A stretch of DNA of 64,000 nt from Hygrocybe punicea (GCA_963556145.1 OY744469.1:3754767-3818766); one strand, 5' to 3'; numbered from the stretch's first letter, positions 11,082-21,705 are shown. Translations and numbers: made by a program. Notes: generated by a model not told the origin, from the letters alone.

Positions 11082-11782
11082 CTGCATAGATGTCAGTGCA
11101 TTAATATTACCAAAGTGAGAAATGTACGCATTTGAGCCTTGGACTGCTTCTTCTTGGGGTGTTGTCCTCATTTGGCTGAACTTGGACTGAACCTAGGGTT
11201 TGGTTCGGGGTTTGAACCGGGTTCAGCTAGGTTCGGAACCAAACTACGGCAACACTATCGCCAGCTCTTCAGCAAGACTCTCCAGCTAGCTCTCGGAGAG
11301 GTACCTCTGTACCACTCCACCATGCCTGCCCATCCCAACACATCCTGCTCAAAACCAGGCCTAGCTTATTAGTGCCCATGTCATCCCTGTTGTAACCTTA
11401 CCTTCCCACCATCTTTCTCTGCTCTTCCCTTATACCGTTCTATTCCCACTTGCTCACTTCCACATTTTTAGCTTGATTTGTTTTATTCTACTTTACTCTA
11501 TTGCGCTTTTTCACTTTTCATTTTTCATTGTATTATCACTAATGCTACTCTACATACCCATAACCCCTAGGTTACCCTTATTTTGTGGACTCTTTCCCAC
11601 CCTCCCCATTGCTTCTGCATACTTTTTCAGTGACCTTCAGTAGTTTATGAGCATGTATTCTCCAGCATATGGTCCACCACAAAGGAGAATAAACAAGGAA
11701 AAAAAAAATTTGATGTGGCCAGCATCATTGCAAGGTGAGATGGAGGCAGGAGAGCTGCTGTGCCCTGCTGTTACTCCATCTG

Positions 11783-11836
11783 ACCTCACAGGAGAGCCAT
11801 GCATGTCAATTGATGTGGCCAGCATCTTTGCAAGGT
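11783..11836. repeat. 55 bp palindromic unit, copy 3
   Basis: acctcaca ... catgtcaattgatgtgg ... ttgcaaggt, in A1; CpGs turned to TpG/CpA. Confidence 0.75.
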
Positions 11837-11865
11837 GGGATTGGGGGGCAGTTACTCCATCTGAT

Positions 11866-11899
11866 CATGTCAGTTGACATGGCCAGATCTTCGTGAGGT
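11866..11899. repeat. 55 bp palindromic unit, copy 4 (right half)
   Basis: gtcagttgac centre and tcgtgaggt right arm. Confidence 0.6.
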
Positions 11900-12065
11900 G
11901 GCAAAACACACACATATGACACATGTGTTTCACCTCAGCTGTGTGCAGGGTGCTGGAACATCTCATGGCAAGGTGGGATTCCCTGTCCTGGTGGCATTGA
12001 GCCTCTCCGTGTGGGTGTCCTGACACGTCGTATGTTGTCCACATGATGACAGCCAGGTTCACCCC

Positions 12066-12160
12066 GTGTTGGCCTTCCTCGGTGGTGGTGGTGGTGTTGG
12101 TGTTGCATGGTGGTGATGGTGGTAGTGGTGGTGTTGTGTGGTGGTGATGGTGGTGTGCCA
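12066..12160. repeat. GGT/GTG trinucleotide tract
   Basis: Repeated ggtggtggtg and gtggtgatggt words. A second, shorter GTG run lies at 12410-12432. The rest of 11320-12600 (in A1) has no recognised gene; it contains palindrome copies near 11783 and 11866. Confidence 0.8.
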
Positions 12161-12831
12161 CATTCTGTGATATACAAATAAAATGAATAAAAAAAATGAA
12201 TAAAAGAAAAGTACCACGTAGGAGTGGGGGTGGATGCCCTCCACTGCTTGTTCCATCATGTTGACTCTCACTCCACCCCTTCACGTTTGTTTGCATGTGC
12301 ACGCATCTTGGATGCATTTGATGTGGCCATTATTGGCATCTGATGTGGCCATCCTGGTGGTTGTGGCAATCGTCATCATGGTGGCAATCATCATTGTCAT
12401 TGTCATCGTAGTGGTGGTGGTGGTGGTGGTGGTGTGGCTGTTAACAGGTAACTGATATATTAGTTAGTGTTGAATAAAATAAAATAAAATAAATACAATG
12501 TATGTGGGTGGCAGGGAGTACCCTGCTGCCTGTTTTGTTGACCTTGGGTGCTCCATCATCCTCATTTGGCATACGTTGTGGGCATTGTTGGTGGTTGCAG
12601 TGGTTATTGGTGACTTTGGAAGTCAGCCAGATGGCCAACCTGGGCCTGTTGATTTGCGGTTCAAACTGAGTTGGAAACCATTTGGCCAGCCACCAAATCT
12701 CCCAAACTGAAACTGTTTGGTTCTGTCTCCGCTGGAAATACCCAAACCGAAACTGAGACCAGCGGTTTCGGTTCAGTCTAAACCAGGTTTGGATCCGACT
12801 GAGACTGAACTTCCCCAACACTACACTGCAT

Positions 12832-13698
12832 GATAATCCGTTCATGTTTGCAGCTGAAAAGTATAAGAACCTGACTCCTCCAGTCATCTCTTCCTGTCTC
12901 TAATCTCCAATATCCGAGTCACCACATCAGGATGAATGTTCCCAGTCAACCCACCTTTAATTTGGGTATCAGTCAGGAAGTTGATCAGCTCAGAGCATAT
13001 CTTTGCAGCTTATCAAGCCAAGTACAAAGAACTCGTTGGTCAGGCCCAGTGCTGGGCTGGTGGAAGGTCTGTCTGTCATCACAGCAATTTTACATCATGC
13101 ATGAATGATCAAAATTTTCAGAATTGTGCATCTGACTTTCCATTGCTCCCTGAAGCTGTTGCAACTCGCTTGAATCTGCTTATGGACACATCCACCAATA
13201 TCCTTTTAGTGCATTCACAGAATGCATATGCACTAAATGTTCTCACTGACCAGCCATTCTGGAGAGGTCTTGTCAACTTCTTGGCCATCTGCATTCTTGT
13301 GAGTATTTGGGCCATTGTATGTCAGTGTTCCAAGTCTATGAACATTCATCTAGTTTGAGTCGATACACCAGAACTATGTCATTTCGGACAATGCTGGTGC
13401 TTCCAGGGTCTGGCTGGATGAGGCTCTTCAGCATCTCAGGGGTCACATGTATGTACTGTATTTGACTAATTCATTTAACTAATCTATGCTAGGATCATCT
13501 GACAACAATATCCAGGCCGACATCTCCTGTTGAAGCTGACCTGGATGGGGATTTTGATGAAGTTGACAAAGATGAACTGCCAGAATTAGTTTACTAATTG
13601 AGGCAGTTTACAAAGATCAGCTGCCAAGTGAATCGACAGAGTTGTATTGATTGGTCTGGGATCAGTCTGAACCGGTTTCAACTGGTTTAGCAACCAGT
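12832..13698. other. No gene recognised; continuation of the decayed block left of A1
   Basis: Contains coding-like stretches in several plus-strand frames (for example 12951-13358) with possible splice signals near 13040-13130. No product is recognised, and frames are interrupted. Confidence 0.4.
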
Positions 13699-13700
13699 TA

Positions 13701-14522
13701 CAGCCATTTGTGGTGAGCTTGACACTTGTGGGAAATTTTTTGATCAATTAAAATAATGTGGACTTGGTGAAAATTTCTGCACTCTACCTTGTATCTCATG
13801 AAGTACTACATGGATTAACATGGTTACAGAGGGAAAGTTGTACTATTTCTTAAGGGCTATCTACTGCTATCATTACATTTGGACCATATTTTGTATTTGG
13901 TGACTTGTGGATGAAACAAAAGTAAACCAGTACTTTTTGACACCCAAAATGATATTGTCAAATTATGGCATCAAATGAACTCCTATGAAAAAAGTTGTAT
14001 GGAGAAATCTATTCATTTTTTCAAGGGCTAAAAGTACATATACCGTGTTTTTCTTTATTTTTGCCCTTTGAGCGCAAAATCATGATTCTTGTGCCATTTC
14101 AACCCTAATGTGGACAAACATAGTACAGATGAAATATTGCCTCAAAGGACAAAAATACAGAAAAACACGGTATATGTACTTTTAGCCCTTGAAAAAATGA
14201 ATAGATTTCTCCCTACAATTCTTTTCATAGGAGTTCATTTGATGCCATAATTTGACAATATCATTTTGGGTGTCAAAAAGTACTGGTTTACTTTTGTTTC
14301 ATCCACAAGTCACCAAATACAAAATATGGTCCAAATGTAGTGATAGCAGTAGATAGCTCTTAAGAAATAATACAACTTTCCCTCTGTAACCATGTTGTAA
14401 CCATGTTAATCCATGCAGTATTTATGAGATACAAGGTAGAGCACAGAAATTTTCATCAAGTCCATATTATTTTAATTGATCAAAAAATTTCCCACAAGTG
14501 TCAAGCTCACTACAAACAGCTG
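13701..14522. mobile_element. Foldback MITE FB1 (TA target duplication)
   Basis: An 822 bp near-perfect palindrome: the left arm (13701 to about 14090) is the reverse complement of the right arm. It starts CAGCCATTTGTGGTGAGCTT and ends with the matching complement ...AAACAGCTG, flanked by TA on both sides. No ORF. TA duplication and CAG termini suggest a Tc1/mariner-type non-autonomous element. Related to FB2 (15103-22925) and FB3 (62382-62624). Confidence 0.85.
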
Positions 14523-14702
14523 TAATGTAAGGACCAGTTAAATCTGGTTAGAAGACAGCAACTGAACTGCAAGAGATCAGTTCTGATCGGTTGAGTCCAG
14601 TTTGTGCCATCTTGTGGTGTTATGGAAACCGGTTTCAGTTGCGGTCTTTTGGAAATTTGCCAAAAAACCAGACCAGACCAGACTTTCAAACCCTAAGCAT
14701 GT

Positions 14703-15025
14703 GGATTTATTAATTGAGAGGCCGAGAGCAATAGACCTCTCATGGAGGAGATGCTTGAGGGTCCACAGTGGCTGGAAAGGCTGTTAGGACTGGGGGTAGG
14801 GAGTGGTCATTGCACAGATGCCCCCAGCTGTACTCAAGGGAGTTGTGAAAGATGGGGAAGGGGGTGGATGTTGGAGCCAAAGGTTCGGTTGGTGGTGGAG
14901 CGCAACATCCAGCTGGTCATGAGAGAGGGCATCAGTGACAATATTTGAGGTGCCTTCAACAAGGGATACTCTCAAATCAATGGCGTGGGTGATCATGAGG
15001 TCCACTGCTAGCTTGAGGATCTCAT
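14703..15025 (-). pseudogene. Distal part of the DIRS-like RT pseudogene (RNase H end)
   Basis: Minus-strand frame with NEILKLAVDLMI followed by RVSLVEGTSNIVTDALSH. It matches the RNase H tail I know from agaricomycete DIRS-like RT proteins (form LRVLHVPG-x2-N-x2-ADALSR). It is the downstream continuation of the RT pseudogene at 24845-27249, separated by Z1 and the elements nested in or next to it. About 170 residues between the two parts are missing, so a deletion accompanied the insertion. The tyrosine recombinase expected further downstream was not found. Confidence 0.65.
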
Positions 15026-15237
15026 TACGAGTTCTTTTAATTTATTAAAAGACTCGTTCTTTATGAGACCTGGTTCAGTGAGGGTTCATAATTAATTAAT
15101 TACAGCTGATTTCATAAACATGCGGAAAAGTTAAAAAGAAATTTGAGGTGTAAAAACTTTGGACTTGGTGAAATTTCTCTTGTATCTCATGGAATACTGC
15201 ATGGATTGAGATGGTTATAGAGGGAAAGTTGTACTAT

Positions 15238-15792
15238 TGTCATATCCCATGCAGCTCCGCCGGATTCCGACGAACTCCGCTCCGGACTTTTCCGCCGACT
15301 TATCTTATCTTATCTTATCTTATCTTCTCGCGTACGTTATTGTTCTTCTCTTGTTAATTACTATTCTTCCCCATCTCCGTTTACTCCGACCTCCTTTTCT
15401 CTTCCTCCCCTTTGTTTACTTGTCACCGTACATAGCAACCTTTTATCCCTTTTATTTTCTTCCGAACTCCGGTCCTCTTTCCGGAGTTCATATTGTCTTC
15501 ACGTCTCCAAGGACATGACAATTAGTCTACCAAGTATATAACTAGAACTACAATGTTCTGTAACTCCGTTCAGAAAATCAACTTGAGTTCCTTATTTCTT
15601 ACCCACTCTCAAACTTAAGGCTTTCCCTTAAGCTCATTAGTTATCTTAATACTTAGTCCGGAACTCCGGACTAACTCCGCTCCGTCCACGTCTTCTCAAT
15701 ACGACTTAAGGAAGTAGTGAACCTACTTCAAGAGTTGACGTCTCCGCTCCTCCGAAGAACTCCGATCCTTCCGGAGTTGCACGCCTCTAACA
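15238..15792 (+). repeat. 5' LTR of the gypsy element
   Basis: 555 bp, TGTCATATCC ... CCTCTAACA. Contains a (TATCT)4 run, a TATA box at 15535-15540 and a predicted transcription start near 15568. Identical by eye to the 3' LTR. Confidence 0.97.
15535..15568 (+). promoter_or_regulatory. LTR promoter: TATA box and inferred transcription start
   Basis: tatata at 15535-15540. The start is inferred at 15568 because the 11 nt from there (gttcagaaaat) are exactly complementary to the sequence just after the LTR (15795-15805), as in self-primed elements. The spacing of about 30 nt fits a TATA-driven start. Confidence 0.55.
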
Positions 15793-15794
15793 GT

Positions 15795-15805
15795 ATTTTC
15801 TGAAC
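15795..15805 (+). other. Primer-binding site, probable self-priming type
   Basis: ATTTTCTGAAC lies 2 nt after the 5' LTR. It is the exact reverse complement of 15568-15578 in the LTR, downstream of the TATA box. In Tf1-like elements the 5' end of the transcript folds back on the PBS to prime reverse transcription; 11 nt is the known length there. No tRNA-type PBS is evident. Confidence 0.6.
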
Positions 15806-15838
15806 AACTCTTGAGTCGTATTCCCTTTACATTTGATC

Positions 15839-17011
15839 ATGTCTTTCCAAGGCTTCTCCCAACGAAGAACCCCCACACGTTATCGACTTACACGACCGGC
15901 AAACACCTCATCCCAACGCCCAACGATAACCCCGGTCTCTCCGTTAGAAGAAACTCACACTCCGAGACACGAACCGTTTCCGCGCCCAGTCTTCGAAGAG
16001 AACAATCCTCTCGGACCGGGCAATCCTAATCGCGATGATACCAACCTTGCTGAGGCCATCGCTCTTCTAGCCACTACTCTCCGAAACAAAGGAGACGACA
16101 AGCAACGCACCAAAGTCCGAGAACCGGACACGTTTGACGCCTCCGATCCGACAAAACTCCGCCCTTTCCTGGTTCAGTGTCAACTGAACTTCAATGATCG
16201 ACCAACCGCTTTCCAAACGGACGGCGCCAAAGTCAACTTCGCCCTCTCCTACCTCAAAGGGATCGCACTTGCGTGGTTCGAGCCTTACCTTTTGGAGAAC
16301 CCAGATATCGATACCTATCCGCCGGACTTCATGTCCGACTACGGAGATTTCTGCACGGAGTTGCAGAATAATTTCGGACCTCTGGACCCTAAAGGTAGCG
16401 CCGAGAGCGAGTTGGAAAACCTTGTAATGAAGGATAACCAACGAATTGCGAAGTATATCGTCAACTTCAATCGTCTCGCTACGCAGACTGGCTGGGACAT
16501 CGGTGCCTTACGGCATTCTTTTTACCGAGGACTTCCGGATCGCCTCAAAGATCAACTTGCCCAATCCGAGAAACCAAAGAACCTCTACGAGCTGAAGGAT
16601 AAGGCTCAACTCCTTGACGCCCGGTATTGGGAACGGAAATCGGAGATTTCCCGCGCTTCGGGATCCTCTTCTGCTAAAGCCTCTACTTCCGAGGCCAAGT
16701 CTTCAACCGAAAAAGCTTCTGAGAAGAAGTCCCCTGCCAAAACTACCAACTCCGGTAGTACCTCCTCCACCACTCCGAAAACCCCTCCTGTCTACGCCGA
16801 TAAGCTAGGCAAGGATGGTAAACTCAAGCCCGCGGAACGTCAACGCCGCATCGACAATAAACTCTGCATTATATGCGGAGGAGCCGGACACATGGCCAAG
16901 GATTGCACCAAGGCCAAATATTCGTCCACTCGCGTTGCCGCCCGCGCCGCCTCCACTTCCTCCGCACCTCCGGTCTCTAGTTCCGATTCTCTAGAGGAGC
17001 CGGAAAAATAG
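15839..17011 (+). CDS. gag: Gag of the chromodomain gypsy element
   Basis: About 390 residues from the ATG at 15839 to TAG at 17009. Central region LRPFLVQCQLNFNDRPTAF ... YLKGIALAWFEPYL matches the retrotransposon Gag fold, and the C-terminal third is basic and Ser-rich. A zinc knuckle C-x2-C-x4-H-x4-C (CIICGGAGHMAKDC) lies near residues 343-356. It forms the particle and binds element RNA. Pol follows in the -1 frame, and the pol frame is already open before the gag stop, so the two overlap. The upstream in-frame TTG at 15833 is not needed for a start. Confidence 0.95.
   Translation: MSFQGFSQRRTPTRYRLTRPANTSSQRPTITPVSPLEETHTPRHEPFPRPVFEENNPLGPGNPNRDDTNLAEAIALLATTLRNKGDDKQRTKVREPDTFDASDPTKLRPFLVQCQLNFNDRPTAFQTDGAKVNFALSYLKGIALAWFEPYLLENPDIDTYPPDFMSDYGDFCTELQNNFGPLDPKGSAESELENLVMKDNQRIAKYIVNFNRLATQTGWDIGALRHSFYRGLPDRLKDQLAQSEKPKNLYELKDKAQLLDARYWERKSEISRASGSSSAKASTSEAKSSTEKASEKKSPAKTTNSGSTSSTTPKTPPVYADKLGKDGKLKPAERQRRIDNKLCIICGGAGHMAKDCTKAKYSSTRVAARAASTSSAPPVSSSDSLEEPEK
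17003..17011 (+). promoter_or_regulatory. Candidate -1 ribosomal frameshift site between gag and pol
   Basis: The sequence GGAAAAATAG places a run of five A directly before the gag stop. In the gag frame it reads GAA AAA TAG. A -1 slip re-pairs AAA with AAA and enters the pol frame, which is open from before this point through 20721. No methionine begins the pol frame before the protease, which supports expression as a Gag-Pol fusion. Confidence 0.5.
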
Positions 17012-20000
17012 AGAGCAGTCTGCATACTCCGGCACAGGATGTAGGCTGCGTTGAACCTGACTGTGCGCTACCGGAAGTAAAACTCAACGCGTCCGCTCTT
17101 TCTAACGATTCCTTGACGATTTCTCTTTATCATTCTACTACGCTTATCGTTACCCTTGTGGATTGTGGATCGACGCATTGTTTCATTGACCCGGAATTTT
17201 GTTCCCTTCACAATCTTCCTATTTTTCCTACTGCTCCGAAACGCCTCCGCTTGTTTGATGGTTCCTCCGGTGGAATCATCGACAAATGTGTATCTATCTC
17301 TGTCCGTTTTTCTACTGGTGAAATTCTAATCTTAGAATTTTTGGTCACTCCGTTGGATCCGTCTGTTTCCGCAGTTCTTGGATATAGCTGGCTCGCCAAA
17401 TACAATCCGTTGATTGACTGGATCGAGCATAGCGTTAAATTCCGTTCTTCTGATTCCGCGCCTCCGTTGTCGACTCCGGTGCCTAGCGAGGCACCACTTC
17501 CGGACCCTCCAGTACGACCTCCGTCCTCTCCGTCTACTCCGCCTGGACCTTCTTCACCATCCGCCTCGAAGCCTGACATCTCCTTTGTCAGCGCTCAAGC
17601 CTTTTTGCGTGGTTGCAAAGTACCCGGCACTCAGGTCTTCCGTATGGAAGTCCGATTACCTGACGCCACCGGTCGCTCTGCAAGCTACGGCCCTCCGGAG
17701 TCCTCCGAACCCTCCGTGGACCTTCACAATATCCCTGAAGAGTATCACGAATTCGCTGACGTCTTTAGCAAAACGAAGGCTTGGAACCTCCCTGAACACC
17801 GTCCTTACGACCTCAAAATTAATTTGGAGGATGGTGCAAAACCTCCTTTTGGCCCGATTTACTCTATTTCACCCTTAGAGCTCGAGACCCTTCGGGAATT
17901 CCTTGACAAGAATCTCCGGGCGGGTTTCGTCCGCTCCTCCCGTTCTCCCTGCGGAGCTCCCATTCTTTTCTCTCGGAAGAAAAATGGAAGTCTTCGACTT
18001 TGCGTGGATTTCCGAGGACTCAATCGTATCACGAGGAAGGACCGCTATCCTATCCCTCTTACGGCGGACCTTCTCGACGCTCCCCGGACTGCGCGCATTT
18101 ACACTAAAATCGACCTTAAACACGCCTACCATTTAGTCCGGATTGCCGAAGGTGATGAGTGGAAAACAGCTTTCCGCACTCGCTATGGCTCGTTTGAATG
18201 GTTGGTAATTCCGGAAGGTCTTACTAACGCCCCGGCGGCCTTCCAACACTTCGTCAACGATATTTTTTCCGACCTCCTTGACGTCTCTGTCATTGTTTAC
18301 CTTGACGACATCCTTATTTATTCCGATGACCCCGCTGATCATGTAGACCATGTCCGCGAAGTCCTCCGACGACTCCGGAAACACGGCCTCTATGCCAACG
18401 CCGAGAAGTGCTCTTTTGGCGTTGACACGGTGGAATACTTGGGTTACATTCTTTCCCCCCAAGGCCTTTCTATGGATCCTGCCAAGGTCCAAACTATCCA
18501 GGATTGGCCGGAACCCCGGAAGATCAAAGATGTTCAATCCTTCCTTGGATTCGCCAATTTTTACCGGCGTTTCATTCCGGACTATTCCTCCATCACTATT
18601 CCACTTACCCGGCTCACTCGTAAAGGGTTACAATGGAATTTCGATGATAAGTGTCGTTCCGCCTTCAATGACTTGAAATCCGCTTTCATTTCCGCCCCAA
18701 TCCTTTCCCATTGGTCACCCGAGTTTGACACTCTGGTGGAGACTGATGCTTCCGATTACGCCGTTGCTTCCATTCTCTCCGTACGCCATCCTGACGGTGA
18801 AATTCATCCGGTTGCTTTCCGGTCTCGTACCCTTTCGGACTCGGAGTTGAACTACGATACCCATGACAAGGAACTCCTTGCCATCTTCGACGCTTTCACT
18901 GCCTGGCGGCATTATTTGGAAGGTACTGCTACTCCGGTCGACGTTATCACCGATCACAAAAATTTGGAGTACTTCTCCACCGTCCGCTTGCTTACCCGCC
19001 GTCAAGCCCGCTGGTCGGAGTTCCTTTCCCGCTTCAACTTTGTTATCCGCTTTCGCCCAGGCAAGCTTGGCACTAAGCCCGATACCCTTACTCGACGCTG
19101 GGACGTCTACGCTAAAGGGGGAGATAGCGACTACGCCAAAGCCAATCCTCACAATTTCCGCCCTGTTTTTGGGCCGGAACAATTGGCTTCGTCCCTCCGA
19201 GCGACTTCCCTCGAAGATGTAGTCCTTGGCGCCGGATTCACCATAGACGTCGATTCCCTTCACTCCGATATCATCTCCGGACTACAGGTTGATCCTATTG
19301 CCTCCGGACATGTTTCCCGTACCACCTCCGGCCCAGATCCTCGATGGTCTATCGACGATTTAGGTTTTCTACGCCTTGATAATCGTATCTATGTCCCCGA
19401 TGTCAATGACCTACGACTCCGGATTTTGCGTTCCAAACATGATCATCCTACTGCAGGACACTTCGGGCAAAATAAGACTCTCGAAATCATCCGGCGGGAA
19501 TACACCTGGCCCGGACTCCGGACTTTTGTCCGTGATTACTGCAAGTCTTGCACAACCTGCGCGAGATCCAAAACCCCTCGGCATCGTCCTTACGGATTGC
19601 TTAAGCAGCTCCCTATTCCGGAGAAACCATGGAATTCAATTTCCATGGATTTCATCGAACAACTTCCGGACTCCGAAGGATTTACGGCCATCCTAGTTGT
19701 GGTTGACCGTCTTTCCAAGCAAGGGATCTTTATTCCAACTTACGATACGATTACTTCCCCCCAACTCGCACATCTTTTCCTTATTCACGTTTTTTCTAAG
19801 CACGGAGTTCCTAGTCACGTCACCTCCGATAGAGGCACGGAATTTGTTTCCCATTTTTTCCGGTCTCTCGGAAAGGCCCTCGACATGAAACTCCACTTTA
19901 CCTCCGGTTATCATCCTGAAGGCGATGGCCAAACGGAACGCGTCAATCAAACCCTTGAGCAATATCTCCGCGTTTATTGCAATTATCAGCAAGATAATTG

Positions 20001-20721
20001 GTCGTCCCTCCTTCCTCTTGCGGAATTTGCTTACAACAACGCTCCAAACACCACTACCGGAGTTTCTCCTTTCTTTGCCAATAAAGGTTACCACCCTAAC
20101 CTTTCCGTTCACCCGGAGCGCGACCTCTCCTCCGCCCACGCACGAAAATTCGCTGTGGACCTCGATGAGTTACATCAACAACTTCGACAAACCATCTCTG
20201 AGGCACAACAACGTTATCAACACTACGCGGACTTGAAGCGCGCTCCGCCTCCGAACTTCAAGGTTTCGGATTCCGTCTACGTCAAAGCTGAGCATTTCCG
20301 GACTACTAGACCCTCCAGGAAACTTTCTGAGAAGAACTTGGGGCCTTTTGAAGTTATTGCTAAGGCCGGTACTCACTCATATACCCTCCGTCTTCCGGAG
20401 GCTCTCCGCTCTGTTCACCCGGTCTATCATGTCTCTCAGCTCGAACCGGCGACTCCGAATACCATTCCTAACCGTGTCCAACCTCTGCCTCCTCCGATCG
20501 TTGTCGACGGAGAACCGGAGTTTGAGATCTCCGAAATACTCGATTCCAAGATCGACAACCGCCGTCGTGCTTGCAAGCTACTGTACCTTGTACGTTGGGA
20601 GGGCTACGAAGGCACTGACGAAGAAACTTCTTGGATCTTGGCCTCCGAACTTGGACATGCTACTGAGCTTGTTTCGGACTTTCACTCCGCTTATCCTTTG
20701 AAACCGGGCCCGTCCTATTAA
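17012..20721 (+). CDS. pol: Pol polyprotein: protease, RT, RNase H, integrase, chromodomain
   Basis: Continuous frame of about 1,235 residues including the stretch upstream of 17113. Residues below count from 17113. Protease active site DCGST at 17-21. RT FRGLNRI near 298 and YLDD at 396-399. RNase H starts around TDAS at 544. Integrase has an HHCC zinc domain (KHDHPTAGHFGQ ... CKSCTTCARS) near 775-815 and a DD35E triad D846, D906, E942 with exactly 35 residues between the last two. A chromodomain is near 1136-1185 (EFEISEILDSK ... YLVRWEGY). The chromodomain probably targets integration to marked chromatin. All catalytic residues are present and there is no stop, so it is likely active. Confidence 0.97.
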
Positions 20722-20731
20722 TTCTGTCTAT

Positions 20732-21586
20732 TTACGATTTTCGCGGACTAATTTCAAGGTTTCCTCCTTTCCCCAAAAAATCCCCCTCTTCCCACTCCGT
20801 TTCCGTCTCCTCCGGCGCGATGTCCTCGGACTCCGGAGTGTACTTCCGGAGCTCGTATGAATTATCTCTGAGGAACTCTAAGTTCCTCAGATGGTCGGCC
20901 CATTGAACCGCATGTTCGCGGAGATCCTCCACGGTGTCCCATACCCCCTCGCATGCCTCCGCGACCCGTCCCAACATCGCCGTGTTTTCTTCTGTCGCCC
21001 GGAGCAGCTTGTGAAGAAGCTGCTCCGTCCTCGTCAGCGGTTTCTTTACCGCGGGCTCCACTCCGCGGTACTCCGATCCGGATTCCTCCTTTTCCTCCTT
21101 TTTCTTTTTCTTCTTCACTCCACCCTCTTCACCATCTACCTCGCATCGCGCTTTTCTCTTCTTGCATGCATCGCAACTCCGCGCCTTTCCGGACGCGGGC
21201 CACACGCAGTTTTCCCGGCGTTCCGCGCACGCCTTGCATTGTACGGCCCTGCTTCTGTAGTCAACTCCGGTCTTTCATTTATGTGCCTTTGCTTACCCGT
21301 CTCTTTTTCTCTTCCCCTTCTCCGCACTTGAGGGCCCCTCCTCCGCCGCCTCCACTTTCTTTTTCTCCTCCTCCACCGCCGTTTTCTTCTTCATTTCCTC
21401 CTCCACCCTTTTCATCGCCTCCGCCTGGATCTTCTGTCTCCTCTCCTCTTCCGCCTTCTTCCTCTCGTCCTCCGCTTTTCTCCGTTCTTCTGCCTCCTCT
21501 TTCGCCCTCATTTCGGCGAATTCGCGCTCCATCTCCTTGATGCGCGCGGCTATCTCTTGCGAGGACGATAATTGTGAGGACGACAT
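20732..21586 (-). CDS. Antisense spliced cysteine-cluster protein gene within the gypsy element
   Basis: Minus-strand gene between pol (stop 20721) and the 3' LTR. Exon 1 is 21586-21297, a 42 nt GT-AG intron (gtaagc ... ctacag) is 21296-21255, and exon 2 is 21254-20732. The total is 813 nt, 270 residues. The N-terminal 95 residues are a highly charged coiled coil (MEREFAEMRAKEEAEE). After the splice come two Cys clusters in tandem, CKACAERRENC and SCDACKKRKARC (each C-x2-C-x6-C, with a CVWP link). These recall half of a fungal Zn2Cys6 domain repeated. A basic stretch and an acidic C-terminus follow. Splicing is required to join the first cluster. Function unknown; a DNA- or chromatin-binding accessory protein is my inference. 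Confidence 0.75.
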
Positions 21587-21695
21587 TTTTTGGATTGTCT
21601 CCTGGCCAGGAGTTTGTTTTATACCATAGGCCCTCCGCTTTGAACTCCGCTGCGGTTCTCCCTTTGTTCCACAGGCGTCTCAGGGGTTCGACGCT

Positions 21696-21705
21696 AAGGG
21701 GGAGA
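21696..21705 (+). other. Polypurine tract before the 3' LTR
   Basis: aagggggaga, 3 nt before the LTR TG; primes plus-strand DNA synthesis in LTR elements. Confidence 0.8.

Larger units (their letters stand above)
9875..11257. mobile_element. hAT-like element A2 (8 bp TSD TCGCCAGC)
   Basis: Starts TAGTGTTGCCGAAGTTCAGT and ends with the complement, ...CGGCAACACTA. The exact duplication TCGCCAGC lies at 9867-9874 and 11258-11265, inside the solo LTR. The left 270 bp are homologous, in inverted orientation, to the right end of A4 (57171-58097) and to fragment A3 (45322-45561). Contents are a 55 bp palindromic unit (10068-10120), a long GCT/GCC triplet tract, and a captured Gag segment on the minus strand. 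There is no transposase. The element is GC-rich and little decayed compared with A1. Confidence 0.88.
9773..11319 (+). mobile_element. Solo LTR of the short-LTR family, split by hAT-like A2
   Basis: Begins TGGAGTGGTAGCGAGTGTCC and ends GGTACCTCTGTACCACTCCA. The two parts (9773-9874 and 11266-11319) align in order with the 156 bp LTR at 51892-52047, including the terminal hairpin made of GGTACC arms. A 4 bp duplication CCAT flanks it (9769-9772 and 11320-11323), the same duplication length as for the element at 51892-54042. The element A2 (9875-11257) sits inside with its own 8 bp duplication. Confidence 0.75.
8918..12823. mobile_element. hAT-like element A1 (8 bp TSD), containing nested insertions
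   Basis: Terminal inverted repeats start TAGTGTTGGGGAAGTTCAGT at the left, and the complement of the same sequence ends at 12823. The 8 bp target duplication CACTGCAT is exact at 8910-8917 and 12824-12831. An 8 bp duplication with TAGTG...CACTA ends is characteristic of the hAT superfamily. No transposase is present, so the element is non-autonomous. Inside are a LINE remnant (9128-9772), a solo LTR (9773-11319) split by another hAT-like element (9875-11257), and GT-rich repeats. The subterminal regions consist of degenerate GGTTC/GAACC words, perhaps transposase binding sites. Confidence 0.85.

Noticed and set aside
15300..15325. (TATCT)n run as a telomere-like repeat
   Set aside because: Only about four units, inside both LTRs of the gypsy element, far from any chromosome end.
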